Source: VFJQ01 sp044226525 (GTDB lineage Bacteria > Verrucomicrobiota > Verrucomicrobiia > Chthoniobacterales > Chthoniobacteraceae). Taken from it: a DNA stretch of 64,000 bases. This document shows, in pieces, positions 52,672 through 62,058 of this stretch. The notes under the pieces were generated by a model. It worked only from the letters and a program-made list of their open reading frames with translations, made no database searches and was not told the origin of the DNA. The translations under genes were made by a program, and so were the position numbers. The stretch spans positions 1 through 64,000 of the forward strand of contig JBGAGV010000034.1 in assembly GCA_044226525.1 (NCBI GenBank), written 5' to 3'. Positions within the stretch are counted from its first letter, which is position 1. Each line of letters begins with the position of its first letter.

Positions 52672-53820
52672 TTACAACCCGAGCAGCAGGCGCGCGGGGT
52701 TCTCGATGCAGTCTTTGATGCGGACGAGGAAAGTGACGGCTTCCTTGCCATCGACCACGCGGTGGTCGTAGCTGAGGGCGAGATACATCATTGGGCGGAT
52801 GACGACCTGGCCTTTCTCGGCGATGGGGCGTTCCTGGATCTTATGCATGCCGAGGATGCCGCTCTGGGGCGGGTTGAGGATCGGCGTGCTGAGGAGCGAA
52901 CCGTAGATGCCGCCATTGCTGATGGTGAAGACGCCGCCTTGCAGGTCCTCGATCTTGATTTTTCCTTCGCGCGCCTTGACCGCGTAATCGGCGAGAGCGC
53001 GTTCGATATCGGCGAAGCTCATCTTGTCGGCATCGCGGATGACCGGGACGACGAGGCCGCGTTCGGTGCCGACCGCGACGCCGATGTCGTAGAAATGGTT
53101 CTGCACGAGGTCGTCGCCATCCATGCGGCTATTGATCGCGGGCACGGCTTGAAGAGCGCTGACGGCGGCTTTGATGAAGAACGACATGAAGCCGAGCTTG
53201 ATGCCATGTTCCTTGGTGAAGGCTTCCTGCATGTCGGCGCGCAGGCGCATGACGGCGGACATGTCGGCTTCGTTGAAAGTGGTGAGAATCGCGGCGGTGT
53301 GCTGCGCCATCACGAGCTGCTGCGCGATCTTGCGGCGCAGCGGGGAAAGGCGCTTGCGGGTGCTGCGGCCTTCGCTCGTCGCGGCAGGCACGTTTTCGGA
53401 CACGACGCTCAGCGAGGTATTCGCGGCGGCGACCGCTTCGCTGATCGACGGAGCATGGGTGACGGCGGGAAGCTGCGCGGCCGGAGCGGCGGGCTTCGGT
53501 TCAGCCGCAGGCATGGCGGAGGGCAGCGCGGGCTTGCGCGGTTTCTCTTCGGCTGGTTTGGCCGCGGCGGGGGCTGGAGCAGCGCCACCTTCCTCGATCG
53601 TGGCGACCGTTTCGCCGATCTTCACATCTGTTCCGGCCTGCACCTTGATGCGCAAAACGCCGGGGCCTTCGGCCTGGATTTCGGAGGAAACCTTGTCGGT
53701 TTCCAAGGTGAGGAGGACGTCGCCGGCTGCGACGGTGTCGCCATCGTTTTTGTGCCAGACCGACAGCAGGCCGCTGGTGATGGATTCGCCGACAGATGGA
53801 ATTTTGACTTCGAGACTCAT
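52672..53820 (-). CDS. sucB: 2-oxoglutarate dehydrogenase E2 (dihydrolipoyl succinyltransferase)
   Basis: This 382-aa protein starts at ATG 53820 (MSLEVKIPSVGES), which begins the lipoyl domain. That domain (about 1-78) has the lipoyl Lys in ETDKVSSE. A long Ala/Pro linker (about 80-150) leads straight to the catalytic domain (about 155-382) with DHRVVDGKEA near the end. It transfers succinyl from lipoate to CoA in the TCA cycle. The peripheral-subunit-binding domain that normally sits in the linker (a compact three-helix unit that binds E3 and E1) is not visible, and the protein is shorter than usual by about that amount. It lies 89 bases after the glycosyltransferase gene. Confidence 0.9.
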   Translation of the reverse strand: MSLEVKIPSVGESITSGLLSVWHKNDGDTVAAGDVLLTLETDKVSSEIQAEGPGVLRIKVQAGTDVKIGETVATIEEGGAAPAPAAAKPAEEKPRKPALPSAMPAAEPKPAAPAAQLPAVTHAPSISEAVAAANTSLSVVSENVPAATSEGRSTRKRLSPLRRKIAQQLVMAQHTAAILTTFNEADMSAVMRLRADMQEAFTKEHGIKLGFMSFFIKAAVSALQAVPAINSRMDGDDLVQNHFYDIGVAVGTERGLVVPVIRDADKMSFADIERALADYAVKAREGKIKIEDLQGGVFTISNGGIYGSLLSTPILNPPQSGILGMHKIQERPIAEKGQVVIRPMMYLALSYDHRVVDGKEAVTFLVRIKDCIENPARLLLGL

Positions 53821-53909
53821 GAAAAGGGTGTGCTTCAGCCCTGGAGAGGAACGGTTGTCATACAGTCGGCTGGGTGTCGCCGACAACTGCTTTCGTATCG
53901 GAGCCTGCT

Positions 53910-55712
53910 TCAGGGCTGACGATACGTCAGGCAGGTGAGGTTTCCCGGAGTGTGCTCCTGCAAGGTCGTGACGACCTGCCGTGCCATGGTAAACTCTTCG
54001 CGGTTGCTGAAAAACACCATGAGGAAAGGCGGCTGCAGGTAGTGCATCATCGACATGCGGACCGTCCAGGGGGGCTGTTCCGTTTTCAAGCCGTCGGCGA
54101 CGTAACGCGAGATGTTGAAGTAGCGGTCGGTCGGTTCAAAAACGATGAGGCCGCAGGCGCCTTTCTCCACCTTTTCCGGCAGGCTGGGCACGGCATCCAT
54201 CGGCACTGCCAGCGTATTCAGGTTATTGCGCCTCCAGATGCTGAAGCGGCTCCACTCTTCCGGCGCGGTCCAATAGACCAGTTCCTCCTTGAAGAAATCG
54301 GCATATTGCGTGCGAAAGGCGAGGCGGCCGTCCACCAGACGGCAACTGAAATAGACGGTGGCCGGCCCGGCTTTTTGGGGAGGATGAAGTGAGAAGCGAT
54401 CCTCGGGCAGGTAGTAGGTGGACTCTTCCCCGAAGATCCACGGCAGCAGGACGAAAGGCTGGCTGTCGCCGTAGCCATGCCTGGACAGGTCGCGCGCGAT
54501 TTCGGCCAGTGCGGTGGAGTGTGTGGATGGAGACCGGTAGTCGCGCACACCCGGGAGCGCCAACGCGATGGGCACCACGACGATCAAGGGAATGGCCCAC
54601 CGCCACGGGCGCCTGCCGAGGAGTTGCCATGCCTGCATCAACCCGAACCACGAAAACACGATGAAGCAGCCGTAGGTGCGTGCGTAGGGCATCTTCTTGC
54701 CCGCGGCCACAAATCCTACCGTCAGGACGATGGCGATGAGGCACAGCGAGCCCATCCACTGCCGTCGCCACGCTCCCCACATACACCCAGCCAGCCCGAT
54801 CACAAACGCCGGCAACCACCAACCCGGCGCGAGAAAGTCGAACAGATTGATCTTCATCAACTCCTCCAGTGAGCGAACCGGCACGCCGTATTTCACCTGG
54901 GTTCGAATGATCTGCGGAAGTTCCGCGAGGATGAACAGGGCCAGAATCGAGAAGACGATCAGCATCTCCAGCATCCAGCGGCGCCATTGGGTCGCCGTGA
55001 GCAGCAGGGCCAGGTAGAGCGGCACGACCCACATCGTCAGCGTAGAAACGAGATTCAGGAAGATGAGGACGGCGAGCGCTCCGGAAATGAAGTGGAGCCA
55101 GCTTCGCGACTGCCGCCGCAATTCCTGGATGACGGCGGTGTGCATCACGATGAGAAGCGCCGTTAAACTGTAGCCCCGGGCCGTCTGTCCGAAATACATG
55201 AAGTAGGGGTGGAAGATGGCCGCCGCGCCGATGGCTCCGGCCAGCCACAGGTTGCCGGTTTCCTTCCACACCAGCCAGCAAAGAGCCAGCGAGAGCGCAA
55301 TCGAAGCGAGCATGGCCGGCATCCGGCACGCTTTGGCGCTCAGTCCGAAGACCGTCTGGGACGCCGACACGGCGAGGCTGTGCACGACGTGATGGTTGGA
55401 GTTCCATGGGTTCAGGAACGCCTTGCCGACACCGCGAACGAGCCGTGCCCAGTTAACTTTCGGACGGGTCGCGTCGCGCTCCGCCGTCGAGTCGTAGCCG
55501 AAGGCCGAGTAGAGCTTGAGCGTGATGAGTTCATCGCTCTCCAGCGGCCGTTTCAGATTGGCGGTCCAGCGAATCCCGAACGCGGTGACGAACAGCCCAA
55601 TCAGCACCAGCAGCAGCGCTTTGGGGGGGCGCGACCAGAGACGGGTGGGTTCTGGTGGCCTCGACTCGCCGGGGGAGGCGAGTTCGGCCGAGTCTGGCGG
55701 GGCTGTGGACAT
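53910..55712 (-). CDS. Membrane glycosyltransferase, GT39/ArnT-like
   Basis: This 600-aa integral membrane protein has about a dozen hydrophobic helices between 30 and 400, then a soluble C-terminal part. The first outer loop carries ESDELITLKLY, the acidic D-E pair typical of lipid-phosphate-sugar-dependent glycosyltransferases such as ArnT and protein O-mannosyltransferases. It would transfer a sugar from a polyprenyl-phosphate donor in the membrane; the acceptor is unknown. It lies between sucA (18 bases) and sucB (89 bases) on the same strand, which is an unusual interruption of the dehydrogenase genes. It does not look damaged. Confidence 0.75.
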   Translation of the reverse strand: MSTAPPDSAELASPGESRPPEPTRLWSRPPKALLLVLIGLFVTAFGIRWTANLKRPLESDELITLKLYSAFGYDSTAERDATRPKVNWARLVRGVGKAFLNPWNSNHHVVHSLAVSASQTVFGLSAKACRMPAMLASIALSLALCWLVWKETGNLWLAGAIGAAAIFHPYFMYFGQTARGYSLTALLIVMHTAVIQELRRQSRSWLHFISGALAVLIFLNLVSTLTMWVVPLYLALLLTATQWRRWMLEMLIVFSILALFILAELPQIIRTQVKYGVPVRSLEELMKINLFDFLAPGWWLPAFVIGLAGCMWGAWRRQWMGSLCLIAIVLTVGFVAAGKKMPYARTYGCFIVFSWFGLMQAWQLLGRRPWRWAIPLIVVVPIALALPGVRDYRSPSTHSTALAEIARDLSRHGYGDSQPFVLLPWIFGEESTYYLPEDRFSLHPPQKAGPATVYFSCRLVDGRLAFRTQYADFFKEELVYWTAPEEWSRFSIWRRNNLNTLAVPMDAVPSLPEKVEKGACGLIVFEPTDRYFNISRYVADGLKTEQPPWTVRMSMMHYLQPPFLMVFFSNREEFTMARQVVTTLQEHTPGNLTCLTYRQP

Positions 55713-55730
55713 TCGTCGCGATCCGCGCCG

Positions 55731-58493
55731 TCAGATAGTGAAGGCGCGCTCGACGAGGTTTTTTTGCTCGATGTCGCTGAGGCTCTTCGAACCAAGAGCC
55801 GGGCTGGCGGAGGGTTTGCGCCCGGCATACTGCAGCTTGCGATCGGCAAAGCCGGCCGCATCGAGCTGGTCGCGCAACCGGGGCATGATGAAATTCCATG
55901 CACCCATGTTTTGCGGCTCTTCCTGGCACCACACGAAGCGGGTCGTGTTGGGATACTTCGCGAGCTCGGCTTTGAGCGCTTCCTTGTTCAGCGGGTAGAG
56001 TTGCTCGACGCGCACGAGCGCCGTATCGCCGATCTTCTGCTCGGTGCGGAAGTTGATCAGGTCATAGACCACTTTGCCCGAAGAGAAGATGACACGCTTG
56101 ATCGCCTTCGCGTTGGTAACCGTCTCGTCGCCGATGATTTCGCGGAAACGGCCCTCGGTAAAGTCCTCCACCTTCGACGCCGCGGCTTCGAGGCGCAGCA
56201 TCGACTTCGGCGTCATGAGAATGAGGGGTTTTTTGAACTCCCGCTTCATCTGCCGCCGCAGCGCGTGGAAATACTGCGCCGGGGTGGAGAGATTGCAGAC
56301 CTGGATGTTCTTCTCCGCGCAAAGCTGGAGGAAACGCTCGAGCCGGGCGCTGGAGTGCTCGGGACCCTGGCCTTCGTAACCGTGCGGCAGCAGCAGCACG
56401 ATGCCGCTCACGCGCTGCCATTTCGACTCCGCGCTGGCGATGAACTGGTCGATGACGACCTGGGCGCCATTGGCGAAATCACCGAACTGCGCTTCCCACA
56501 GGCAGAGCAGGCGAGGGTAGTTGAGCGAATAGCCGTAGTCGAAGCCGAGCACACCCTGCTCGCTGAGGAGCGAGTTGTAGATGCAGATGCGCGTGCCGCC
56601 CTCGTCGGCCAGAGCTTTCAGCGTGGACCAGCGTTCGCGCGTCTCGTCGTCGTAAAGGTAGGCGTGCCGTTGCGTGAACGTGCCGCGGCGGCAATCCTGC
56701 CCGCTCAAGCGCACCGGGATGCCTTCGAGCAGCAGGGAGCCGAACGCGAGCGCTTCGCCAAAGCTCCAGTCGAAGCCTTCGCCCTTCGCCATCACCTGCA
56801 CGCGTTTATCGAGGAAGAAGCGCTTGAGCTTCGGGTTCGGATGGAAGCCGGGCGGCGGTGTCGTGATCGTTTTCACGATGTGCTCCAGCGTTTCCTTCGG
56901 CACCGACGTATCGACCGGGTTGTGATCGTAGTCGGGCTGTTGCACGGCGGTCGAACCGGTGAACTTGTCGCCCTTCAACGTCTTCGCTTCGTTCAACGCC
57001 GTTTCCAGTCGGCCGAGCAGTTCCTTGTCGAGCGCTTCCACTTCCTCGGGCGTCATCACGCCTTCGGAGACCAGCCGCTGTTGGAACAGTTTGCCGATGC
57101 TGGCGTGGTCGCCGATCGCGTCATACATCGTCGGCTGCGTGTAGGCGGGTTCGTCCACTTCATTGTGCCCGTGGCGGCGGTAGCACACGAGATCGATCAC
57201 CACGTCGCGCTTGAACTGCTGGCGGAATTCGAACGCCAGCTCTGCGCAGTAACGCACGGCCACCGGATCGTCGCCATTCACGTGGAAAATCGGCGCCTCG
57301 ATCATCTTCGCCACGTCCGTGCAATACTGCGTCGAGCGCGCATCGGCGGGCAGGGTGGTGAAGCCGATCTGGTTGTTCACCACGATGTGGATCGTGCCGC
57401 CCACGCGATAGCCTTGGAGTTGCGACATGTTCAGCACTTCCGCCACCACGCCCTGGCCGGCGAAGGCGGCGTCGCCGTGAATCAGAATCGGCACCACGCG
57501 CGCCCGCTCCTCGGTGTCCTTGCGGATGCGCTGGCGCGCCCGCGCCATGCCCATCACGACTGGATTGACGATTTCGAGGTGCGAGGGATTCGCCGACAGG
57601 CGCACTTCGACTTCCTGACCGCTCGGCTTGATCACCCGCGTGTTCAGGTAGCCGAGGTGATACTTCACATCGCCATCGCCAAAGACGGATTCAGGGATGT
57701 AGTTCGGGTTAAATTCCTTGAGGAAGAGCGAGTAGGGTTTCTTGAGGAACTCGACGATGACCGCGAGGCGGCCGCGGTGCGCCATGCCCATGCACAGCTC
57801 TTCCACCTTGTAGTGCGGGCAATTTTCCAGCACCCCATCGAGGGCCGAGATCAGCGTCTCACTGCCTTCGACGGAGAACCGCTTCACCCCTTGGAAGCGG
57901 GTGTGCAGGAAGTTTTCGAACACCTCGACTTTCCGCAGGTGCCGCAGCATGCGCACCTTCGTCTTGGCATCGACCGACCACTCTTCGCGGGTCTCGATCT
58001 TCTCGCGCAGCCAGTTCCGCACGCGCGGATTCTGAATGTGCATGAACTCGAAGCCGATGTTCGACGCGTAGATCGCCTCCAGCTTGGCGATCATTTCGCG
58101 CAGCCGCATCGGCTTGCCGCCGAGGAGGAATTTCGAGCTGACCGTGAACTCCAGGTCCTTGTCGCTGAACCCAAACTCGCTCAGCTTGAGCAGGGGATTC
58201 TCCGGGCGCTGTTTGGCCAGTGGATCGGTGTGCGCGATGGTGTGACCCATGGTGCGGTAGCCGTAAACGAGCCCATCGACCCGGGTCTGAAAGGGCGTTT
58301 CCCCGGTGCTCGCCGCCGTATCCGGCGGGGTGGCGGTGGCGGCGCCATTGGTGGTCGGTTTCGTGCTGCCGAGCTCGAAACCCTCGAAGAAAGCCGCCCA
58401 CGTCGGGTCCACCGTCGCCGGGTCTTTGCGCCAGGCGTCGTAGTTTTGGTCGATGAGTTGAGCGTTGAATTGATTCGCGAAGAACAAAGCCAT
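55731..58493 (-). CDS. sucA: 2-oxoglutarate dehydrogenase E1 component
   Basis: This 920-aa thiamine-diphosphate enzyme decarboxylates 2-oxoglutarate and passes the succinyl group to the E2 lipoyl domain. The N-terminal segment (FFANQFNAQLIDQNYDAW) is the E2-binding tail of OGDH E1, followed by the conserved MGMAHRGRL block, the HGDAAFAGQGVV thiamine-binding region and the HGHNEVDEP loop. I prefer ATG 58493 (MALFF...) over 58514 because it begins the conserved tail. The length is typical. The E3 gene is not in the window. Confidence 0.93.
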   Translation of the reverse strand: MALFFANQFNAQLIDQNYDAWRKDPATVDPTWAAFFEGFELGSTKPTTNGAATATPPDTAASTGETPFQTRVDGLVYGYRTMGHTIAHTDPLAKQRPENPLLKLSEFGFSDKDLEFTVSSKFLLGGKPMRLREMIAKLEAIYASNIGFEFMHIQNPRVRNWLREKIETREEWSVDAKTKVRMLRHLRKVEVFENFLHTRFQGVKRFSVEGSETLISALDGVLENCPHYKVEELCMGMAHRGRLAVIVEFLKKPYSLFLKEFNPNYIPESVFGDGDVKYHLGYLNTRVIKPSGQEVEVRLSANPSHLEIVNPVVMGMARARQRIRKDTEERARVVPILIHGDAAFAGQGVVAEVLNMSQLQGYRVGGTIHIVVNNQIGFTTLPADARSTQYCTDVAKMIEAPIFHVNGDDPVAVRYCAELAFEFRQQFKRDVVIDLVCYRRHGHNEVDEPAYTQPTMYDAIGDHASIGKLFQQRLVSEGVMTPEEVEALDKELLGRLETALNEAKTLKGDKFTGSTAVQQPDYDHNPVDTSVPKETLEHIVKTITTPPPGFHPNPKLKRFFLDKRVQVMAKGEGFDWSFGEALAFGSLLLEGIPVRLSGQDCRRGTFTQRHAYLYDDETRERWSTLKALADEGGTRICIYNSLLSEQGVLGFDYGYSLNYPRLLCLWEAQFGDFANGAQVVIDQFIASAESKWQRVSGIVLLLPHGYEGQGPEHSSARLERFLQLCAEKNIQVCNLSTPAQYFHALRRQMKREFKKPLILMTPKSMLRLEAAASKVEDFTEGRFREIIGDETVTNAKAIKRVIFSSGKVVYDLINFRTEQKIGDTALVRVEQLYPLNKEALKAELAKYPNTTRFVWCQEEPQNMGAWNFIMPRLRDQLDAAGFADRKLQYAGRKPSASPALGSKSLSDIEQKNLVERAFTI

Positions 58494-58814
58494 TGCCCGC
58501 CCAGCTTTGGCCAACTCCCGCCCGCGCGCAACGCTTCAGGTGATTTGGTTTTGGTGCGCCTTCCCCTCAGCCCATCACCGCCCTCCGCAGACCGCCCGGT
58601 CCTTCGTCCCGCCGCCGCCCGGGGGGAAAGTGCTCGGCCGCGACTGCCGGCACCACGACAACGCCCAACGACCGCACTCGTCGCTTGGCTACCGCACGCC
58701 GTCCGAATGCGCGACCGCCAGTGCGAACCGATTTGCTGGGGGGCTGGAGAGCATGCGGCTGACGTGCCGTCTTCGGCTGCTTGCCGAAGACGCCGTGAAA
58801 CATCCGCCCGCCAC
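58494..58814. other. Spacer between sucA and the SIR2-like gene, with an IS3 stub
   Basis: This stretch should carry the sucA promoter (reading left). Its right part holds a short relic of an IS3-family transposase (58651-58730). Nothing else is recognised. Confidence 0.4.
58651..58730 (+). pseudogene. IS3-family transposase C-terminal relic
   Basis: Plus-strand translation gives HHDNAQRPHSSLGYRTPSEC, the diagnostic tail of the IS3 OrfB integrase domain. No start or upstream catalytic sequence is present, so only about 25 codons remain. It differs from the IS3 tail at the left edge of the window and is a separate, older insertion. Confidence 0.6.
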
Positions 58815-60116
58815 CTAGCCGTCCGACTCGAGAAACGCTTTCAGTCCGCCGGTCAGATACGTCAGGTGCTCGCTGGGAAAGAATGCCTCATATCGCACGC
58901 GGGTTTGCTTGTTCACTCCATGTTGCACCACCGTCACTTTTGGTGGCGTCTTGCGCGAAGCCAGCGCCCGCGTGAACAATCCCCGGATATTCATGTCCTC
59001 GTCGGGAAATGAATAGCCAATGATGATCCAGTCCTCCGCCTCGCGCAGCCATTCCAGCGCCCCACGCCACACCGCGACCAGGTTAGGGTCTCGCATGTCG
59101 CGCACAAAAGAAGGCGAGACGATCTGCACTTGAAGGTTTGAGTGTCCGCAATGGCAGGAATTGTTCGGATCGGGCTTTCGTGCGTAGGCAAATACCGCGA
59201 TGTCCACTTGCGGGTTGACATACAATCGATCGCACAACCCACAGCGCAGCCAGTTCGTCGAACCGTGCAGTTTATAGAGCCGCCGCAGTGGCGCCACCGG
59301 TCGCTGGAACCACTGCTCCGGCCCATTCGTGGGCCGCAACCAGCCAAATCCAAGGTCCAGTTCCGCTGCCATCTTCTGCGTCAGCGCATCGTCCCGATCA
59401 TACCATTGCGTCTCCATGGCGAGATCGTAATTCGAAGTAATGACCCCCATGCTGGTCAGGGGGCGCACGCTTTCCATCCAATTGACCAGGTTGGCGGTCA
59501 CCTCGTTGGGCTCATGTGGCACCCAGTTCCCATCGTCATCCTGCTCATCGGAATATTCGACCACTTCGTAAATCGCTCGCTCCAGCAGCGTGCGCACATG
59601 CCGTGTTTCCTCCAAGGAAAACCCCGCAACCAGCACCTGACCGCTGGCCAGGGAATAATCCAGCAGAGAGAGCAATCCCGTGACCAGCGGCAGACGCTCC
59701 GGATTTTGTTTCACATAGGCGTGAGTCATTTTCAGCCCAGGACACAGCGCGTCGATATAGCGTTGCAGCAGGTCGCGATCCTCCGCGTTGATTTTGGGAC
59801 CGTTCACCCGGCTGTCCTCAAACAAGTCTTCGTCCATCAATCCATGCAGGATCGCCGGCAGCAATTCACTTGTTAGCGGCCAGTCAAAAGCCTTCGATGC
59901 TCCTGCTCCGAGAAACAATGCTAATTTGCCACCCCGCTTCCTGATCGCCCCCCGGGCCTGCTCGGCTTCGATTCCAGCAAGAGCTGCCGCTGCTGCTGCC
60001 TGCAACTTTTCAGCTTGTGATCGTTGACGTTCAGCCTGGCTAAGCTGGCGACGCGCCTGAACCGGCGTCATGCGAGGAGCCCGGCTTGCCTTTTTCGAAG
60101 ATTTTTTCGCCGCCAT
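58815..60116 (-). CDS. SIR2-like protein (putative NADase-type defence effector)
   Basis: This 433-aa protein starts with a Lys/Ala/Gln-rich helical leader (about 1-60). The SIR2 Rossmann core follows: LFLGAGAS at 67-74, VITSNYDLAME near 225, the catalytic-loop LHGSTNWL near 285 and IIIGYSFPD near 370. A four-Cys zinc site (CGLC and the later CHCGH) lies in the small domain, as in true sirtuins. Several SIR2-like proteins in phage-defence systems deplete NAD+; deacetylase function is the alternative. It begins six bases after a membrane-protein gene (60123-61319), so the pair probably acts together. Confidence 0.75.
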   Translation of the reverse strand: MAAKKSSKKASRAPRMTPVQARRQLSQAERQRSQAEKLQAAAAAALAGIEAEQARGAIRKRGGKLALFLGAGASKAFDWPLTSELLPAILHGLMDEDLFEDSRVNGPKINAEDRDLLQRYIDALCPGLKMTHAYVKQNPERLPLVTGLLSLLDYSLASGQVLVAGFSLEETRHVRTLLERAIYEVVEYSDEQDDDGNWVPHEPNEVTANLVNWMESVRPLTSMGVITSNYDLAMETQWYDRDDALTQKMAAELDLGFGWLRPTNGPEQWFQRPVAPLRRLYKLHGSTNWLRCGLCDRLYVNPQVDIAVFAYARKPDPNNSCHCGHSNLQVQIVSPSFVRDMRDPNLVAVWRGALEWLREAEDWIIIGYSFPDEDMNIRGLFTRALASRKTPPKVTVVQHGVNKQTRVRYEAFFPSEHLTYLTGGLKAFLESDG

Positions 60117-60122
60117 ACCTCA

Positions 60123-61319
60123 CTATTTCTTTTCCGTTACCTGCTTGTTTGTCTGGTCGATCAGGTCGCGCAATAGCTTCATCAACCGGCTGATGGGATC
60201 CGCACCGCCGGCCAGCAAGCCAGCGCTGAGGAGGATGTCGAAGAAATGAAAGGCCAGCATCTGCCCCGAGCCGGGCACCGATTGCGCAGCGGTCGCGAGT
60301 TCCAGACTACGGTCCGCCGTCGAACGCTCATTTTTCATCTCTTTGAGCAGCGCTTCTTCTACCGATTTCCCCAGTTCCTCATCGCGCTTGGCTTCGTTCT
60401 TCTCCGCCGCGCCTAGTTTAGGCGCGTTGACTTTGATTCTCGCCAGCAACGCCGGCAATTCCTCGGGCTTTGCGCTCTTGATCTTTTCGTCGAGATCTTT
60501 CGATTCCTTCAGCGCCGCTTCCGATTCGGTCCGCGCTGCGCGGTCGGCTTGCACCAGCTTGACCAGAGCCGCTGCCAGCGTCGCAGGTTTCGTTCGCGCG
60601 CCGTCCTGTTCCTTGAGCTTGTCTTCCACCTTGGCCGTGGCACCGGCCTGCCAATCCTTCGGCAGGTCCACGAACGCCTCGACCACTCGGAACCCGCACG
60701 CGGCTAACAGGAGGCCCAGCGCAAACGTGAACATGAACGCCCGGTTGCGCGTGTCATTCTTGTAATCGTCCAGTTCCTCTTTTCGCTTGTCCAGAGTCAG
60801 GGCCTCACCTTGCTTGTTGCGTGCCGTCTCCAGCCGTTTCTTCTCCGCGTCCTCGGCTTGCAGCTGTCGTTGTTCAGCCTCCAATGGATCTTTCTTCGTA
60901 AGGTCAGTCCCAGCGGCGGTGATCAGCCCAGGCAGCAGAGGCAGGCGTGCTGTTCGCGCTGCGTCACTGGCGGTTAACTCCACCAGCCGCCGATACTCCT
61001 GCTCTTTCACCACCCCATCGCCTCCACGCCAGATGGTCAGGAATATCTCCGCCGTCCTTTCGATCAGGATCGCGACGATCAAGACTGCGGGGAGAACTGC
61101 CGCGAGATTAGTCAGGGCATCCTTTCGGAAACTGAAGCCAAGCGAGGTCATCCCAAGCGAACCCAGGAGCACCATCGCCCCGACCGAGACCCACACAAAT
61201 TTTTGGTTCGGACTTTTGTCGGAGATCACTACCAGGATGAGGATGAAGAGAACGATCGTGCCGATCGGGAGCAACCAGGCCGGTTGGTCCTGCAATGCGG
61301 ATAAGAAAAAAGGGGGCAT
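60123..61319 (-). CDS. Membrane protein with coiled coil, partner of the SIR2-like protein
   Basis: I chose ATG 61319 (MPPFFLSALQ) because the first membrane helix follows it; the frame extends upstream without support. The 398-aa product has four N-terminal or central hydrophobic helices (about 14-33, 42-63, 70-92 and about 190-210), and charged Lys/Glu/Gln-rich coiled regions at about 125-185 and 220-340. A hydrophobic segment near the C-terminus follows. No enzymatic motif is seen. A membrane sensor or pore subunit paired with a SIR2-like effector is a plausible defence arrangement; the role is inferred from the pairing. Confidence 0.65.
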   Translation of the reverse strand: MPPFFLSALQDQPAWLLPIGTIVLFILILVVISDKSPNQKFVWVSVGAMVLLGSLGMTSLGFSFRKDALTNLAAVLPAVLIVAILIERTAEIFLTIWRGGDGVVKEQEYRRLVELTASDAARTARLPLLPGLITAAGTDLTKKDPLEAEQRQLQAEDAEKKRLETARNKQGEALTLDKRKEELDDYKNDTRNRAFMFTFALGLLLAACGFRVVEAFVDLPKDWQAGATAKVEDKLKEQDGARTKPATLAAALVKLVQADRAARTESEAALKESKDLDEKIKSAKPEELPALLARIKVNAPKLGAAEKNEAKRDEELGKSVEEALLKEMKNERSTADRSLELATAAQSVPGSGQMLAFHFFDILLSAGLLAGGADPISRLMKLLRDLIDQTNKQVTEKK

Positions 61320-62058
61320 ATTTGGGTGGGGTTCGTCGTGATCGGTCGGGCAGCGAGCGCTCTCTTGTCGCTCGCCGAGCTCATGCCTTCGTTGGTTTGG
61401 TCTGGATCCAAACCGCCGTGCAACGCCGCCTGCCACTCGAGCACTGGCCGGCATTCAATAACCGCGGAACGGATCGCATATTCATAGCCTCGGATAAGTC
61501 TTCGTTAGGGAACTTCAGCCGCATACAAAACTTATCAGAGCGAAGGCAAGTCTTTCCTCTACATTTTTTGGGAGAGGCGAAGACAAAGTTCGTGCGTGAT
61601 CGAACTTGATCCGTCCAGATAATCACGCTCTGGCGTGTGAAAATCCTCACGATGAGTTTCCTAAAGGAGGCGTGAATGTGTGATCGGCGGTTAGAGAAGA
61701 GGCAGTTGCCTCGCGTCACCTATCACCGTTTTACGCAGGCGGAGCCGCGTGAGCGGGAGACGGGATGTTTCGTAGGCAGCTCGAAGGGCAGCGCCGGGAG
61801 GGGCGCTGGCCATCGCGGTTGCCCGATCTCCTCGTTATTGCGCACTTGATAACACCCCCCCTGGAGCGAAGCTGAGCTTTGCTTGACCGGATGTCTCCAC
61901 TTTTCCCATCCGTGGCATCCCTCAATCTGCGCCAATCCGCGAAATCTGCGGATTCCGTTTCCATCTTGCGGCCGGTAATCAAAATAAGCTCGGAACCCAC
62001 GGAATGGAGAGAATGGACGGTTCGCGTGAATTCGCGCCGGGGGCGATATGAGGCGCCT
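61320..62058. other. Spacer of about 740 bases without a supported gene
   Basis: No frame here has a convincing start and protein-like sequence on either strand. A short stretch near 61918-61952 has TCTGCG/TCCGCG repeats (AATCTGCGCCAATCCGCG...AATCTGCGG), a kind of short intergenic repeat seen in some Verrucomicrobia. The promoter of the SIR2-pair operon should lie in the left part. Confidence 0.35.
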
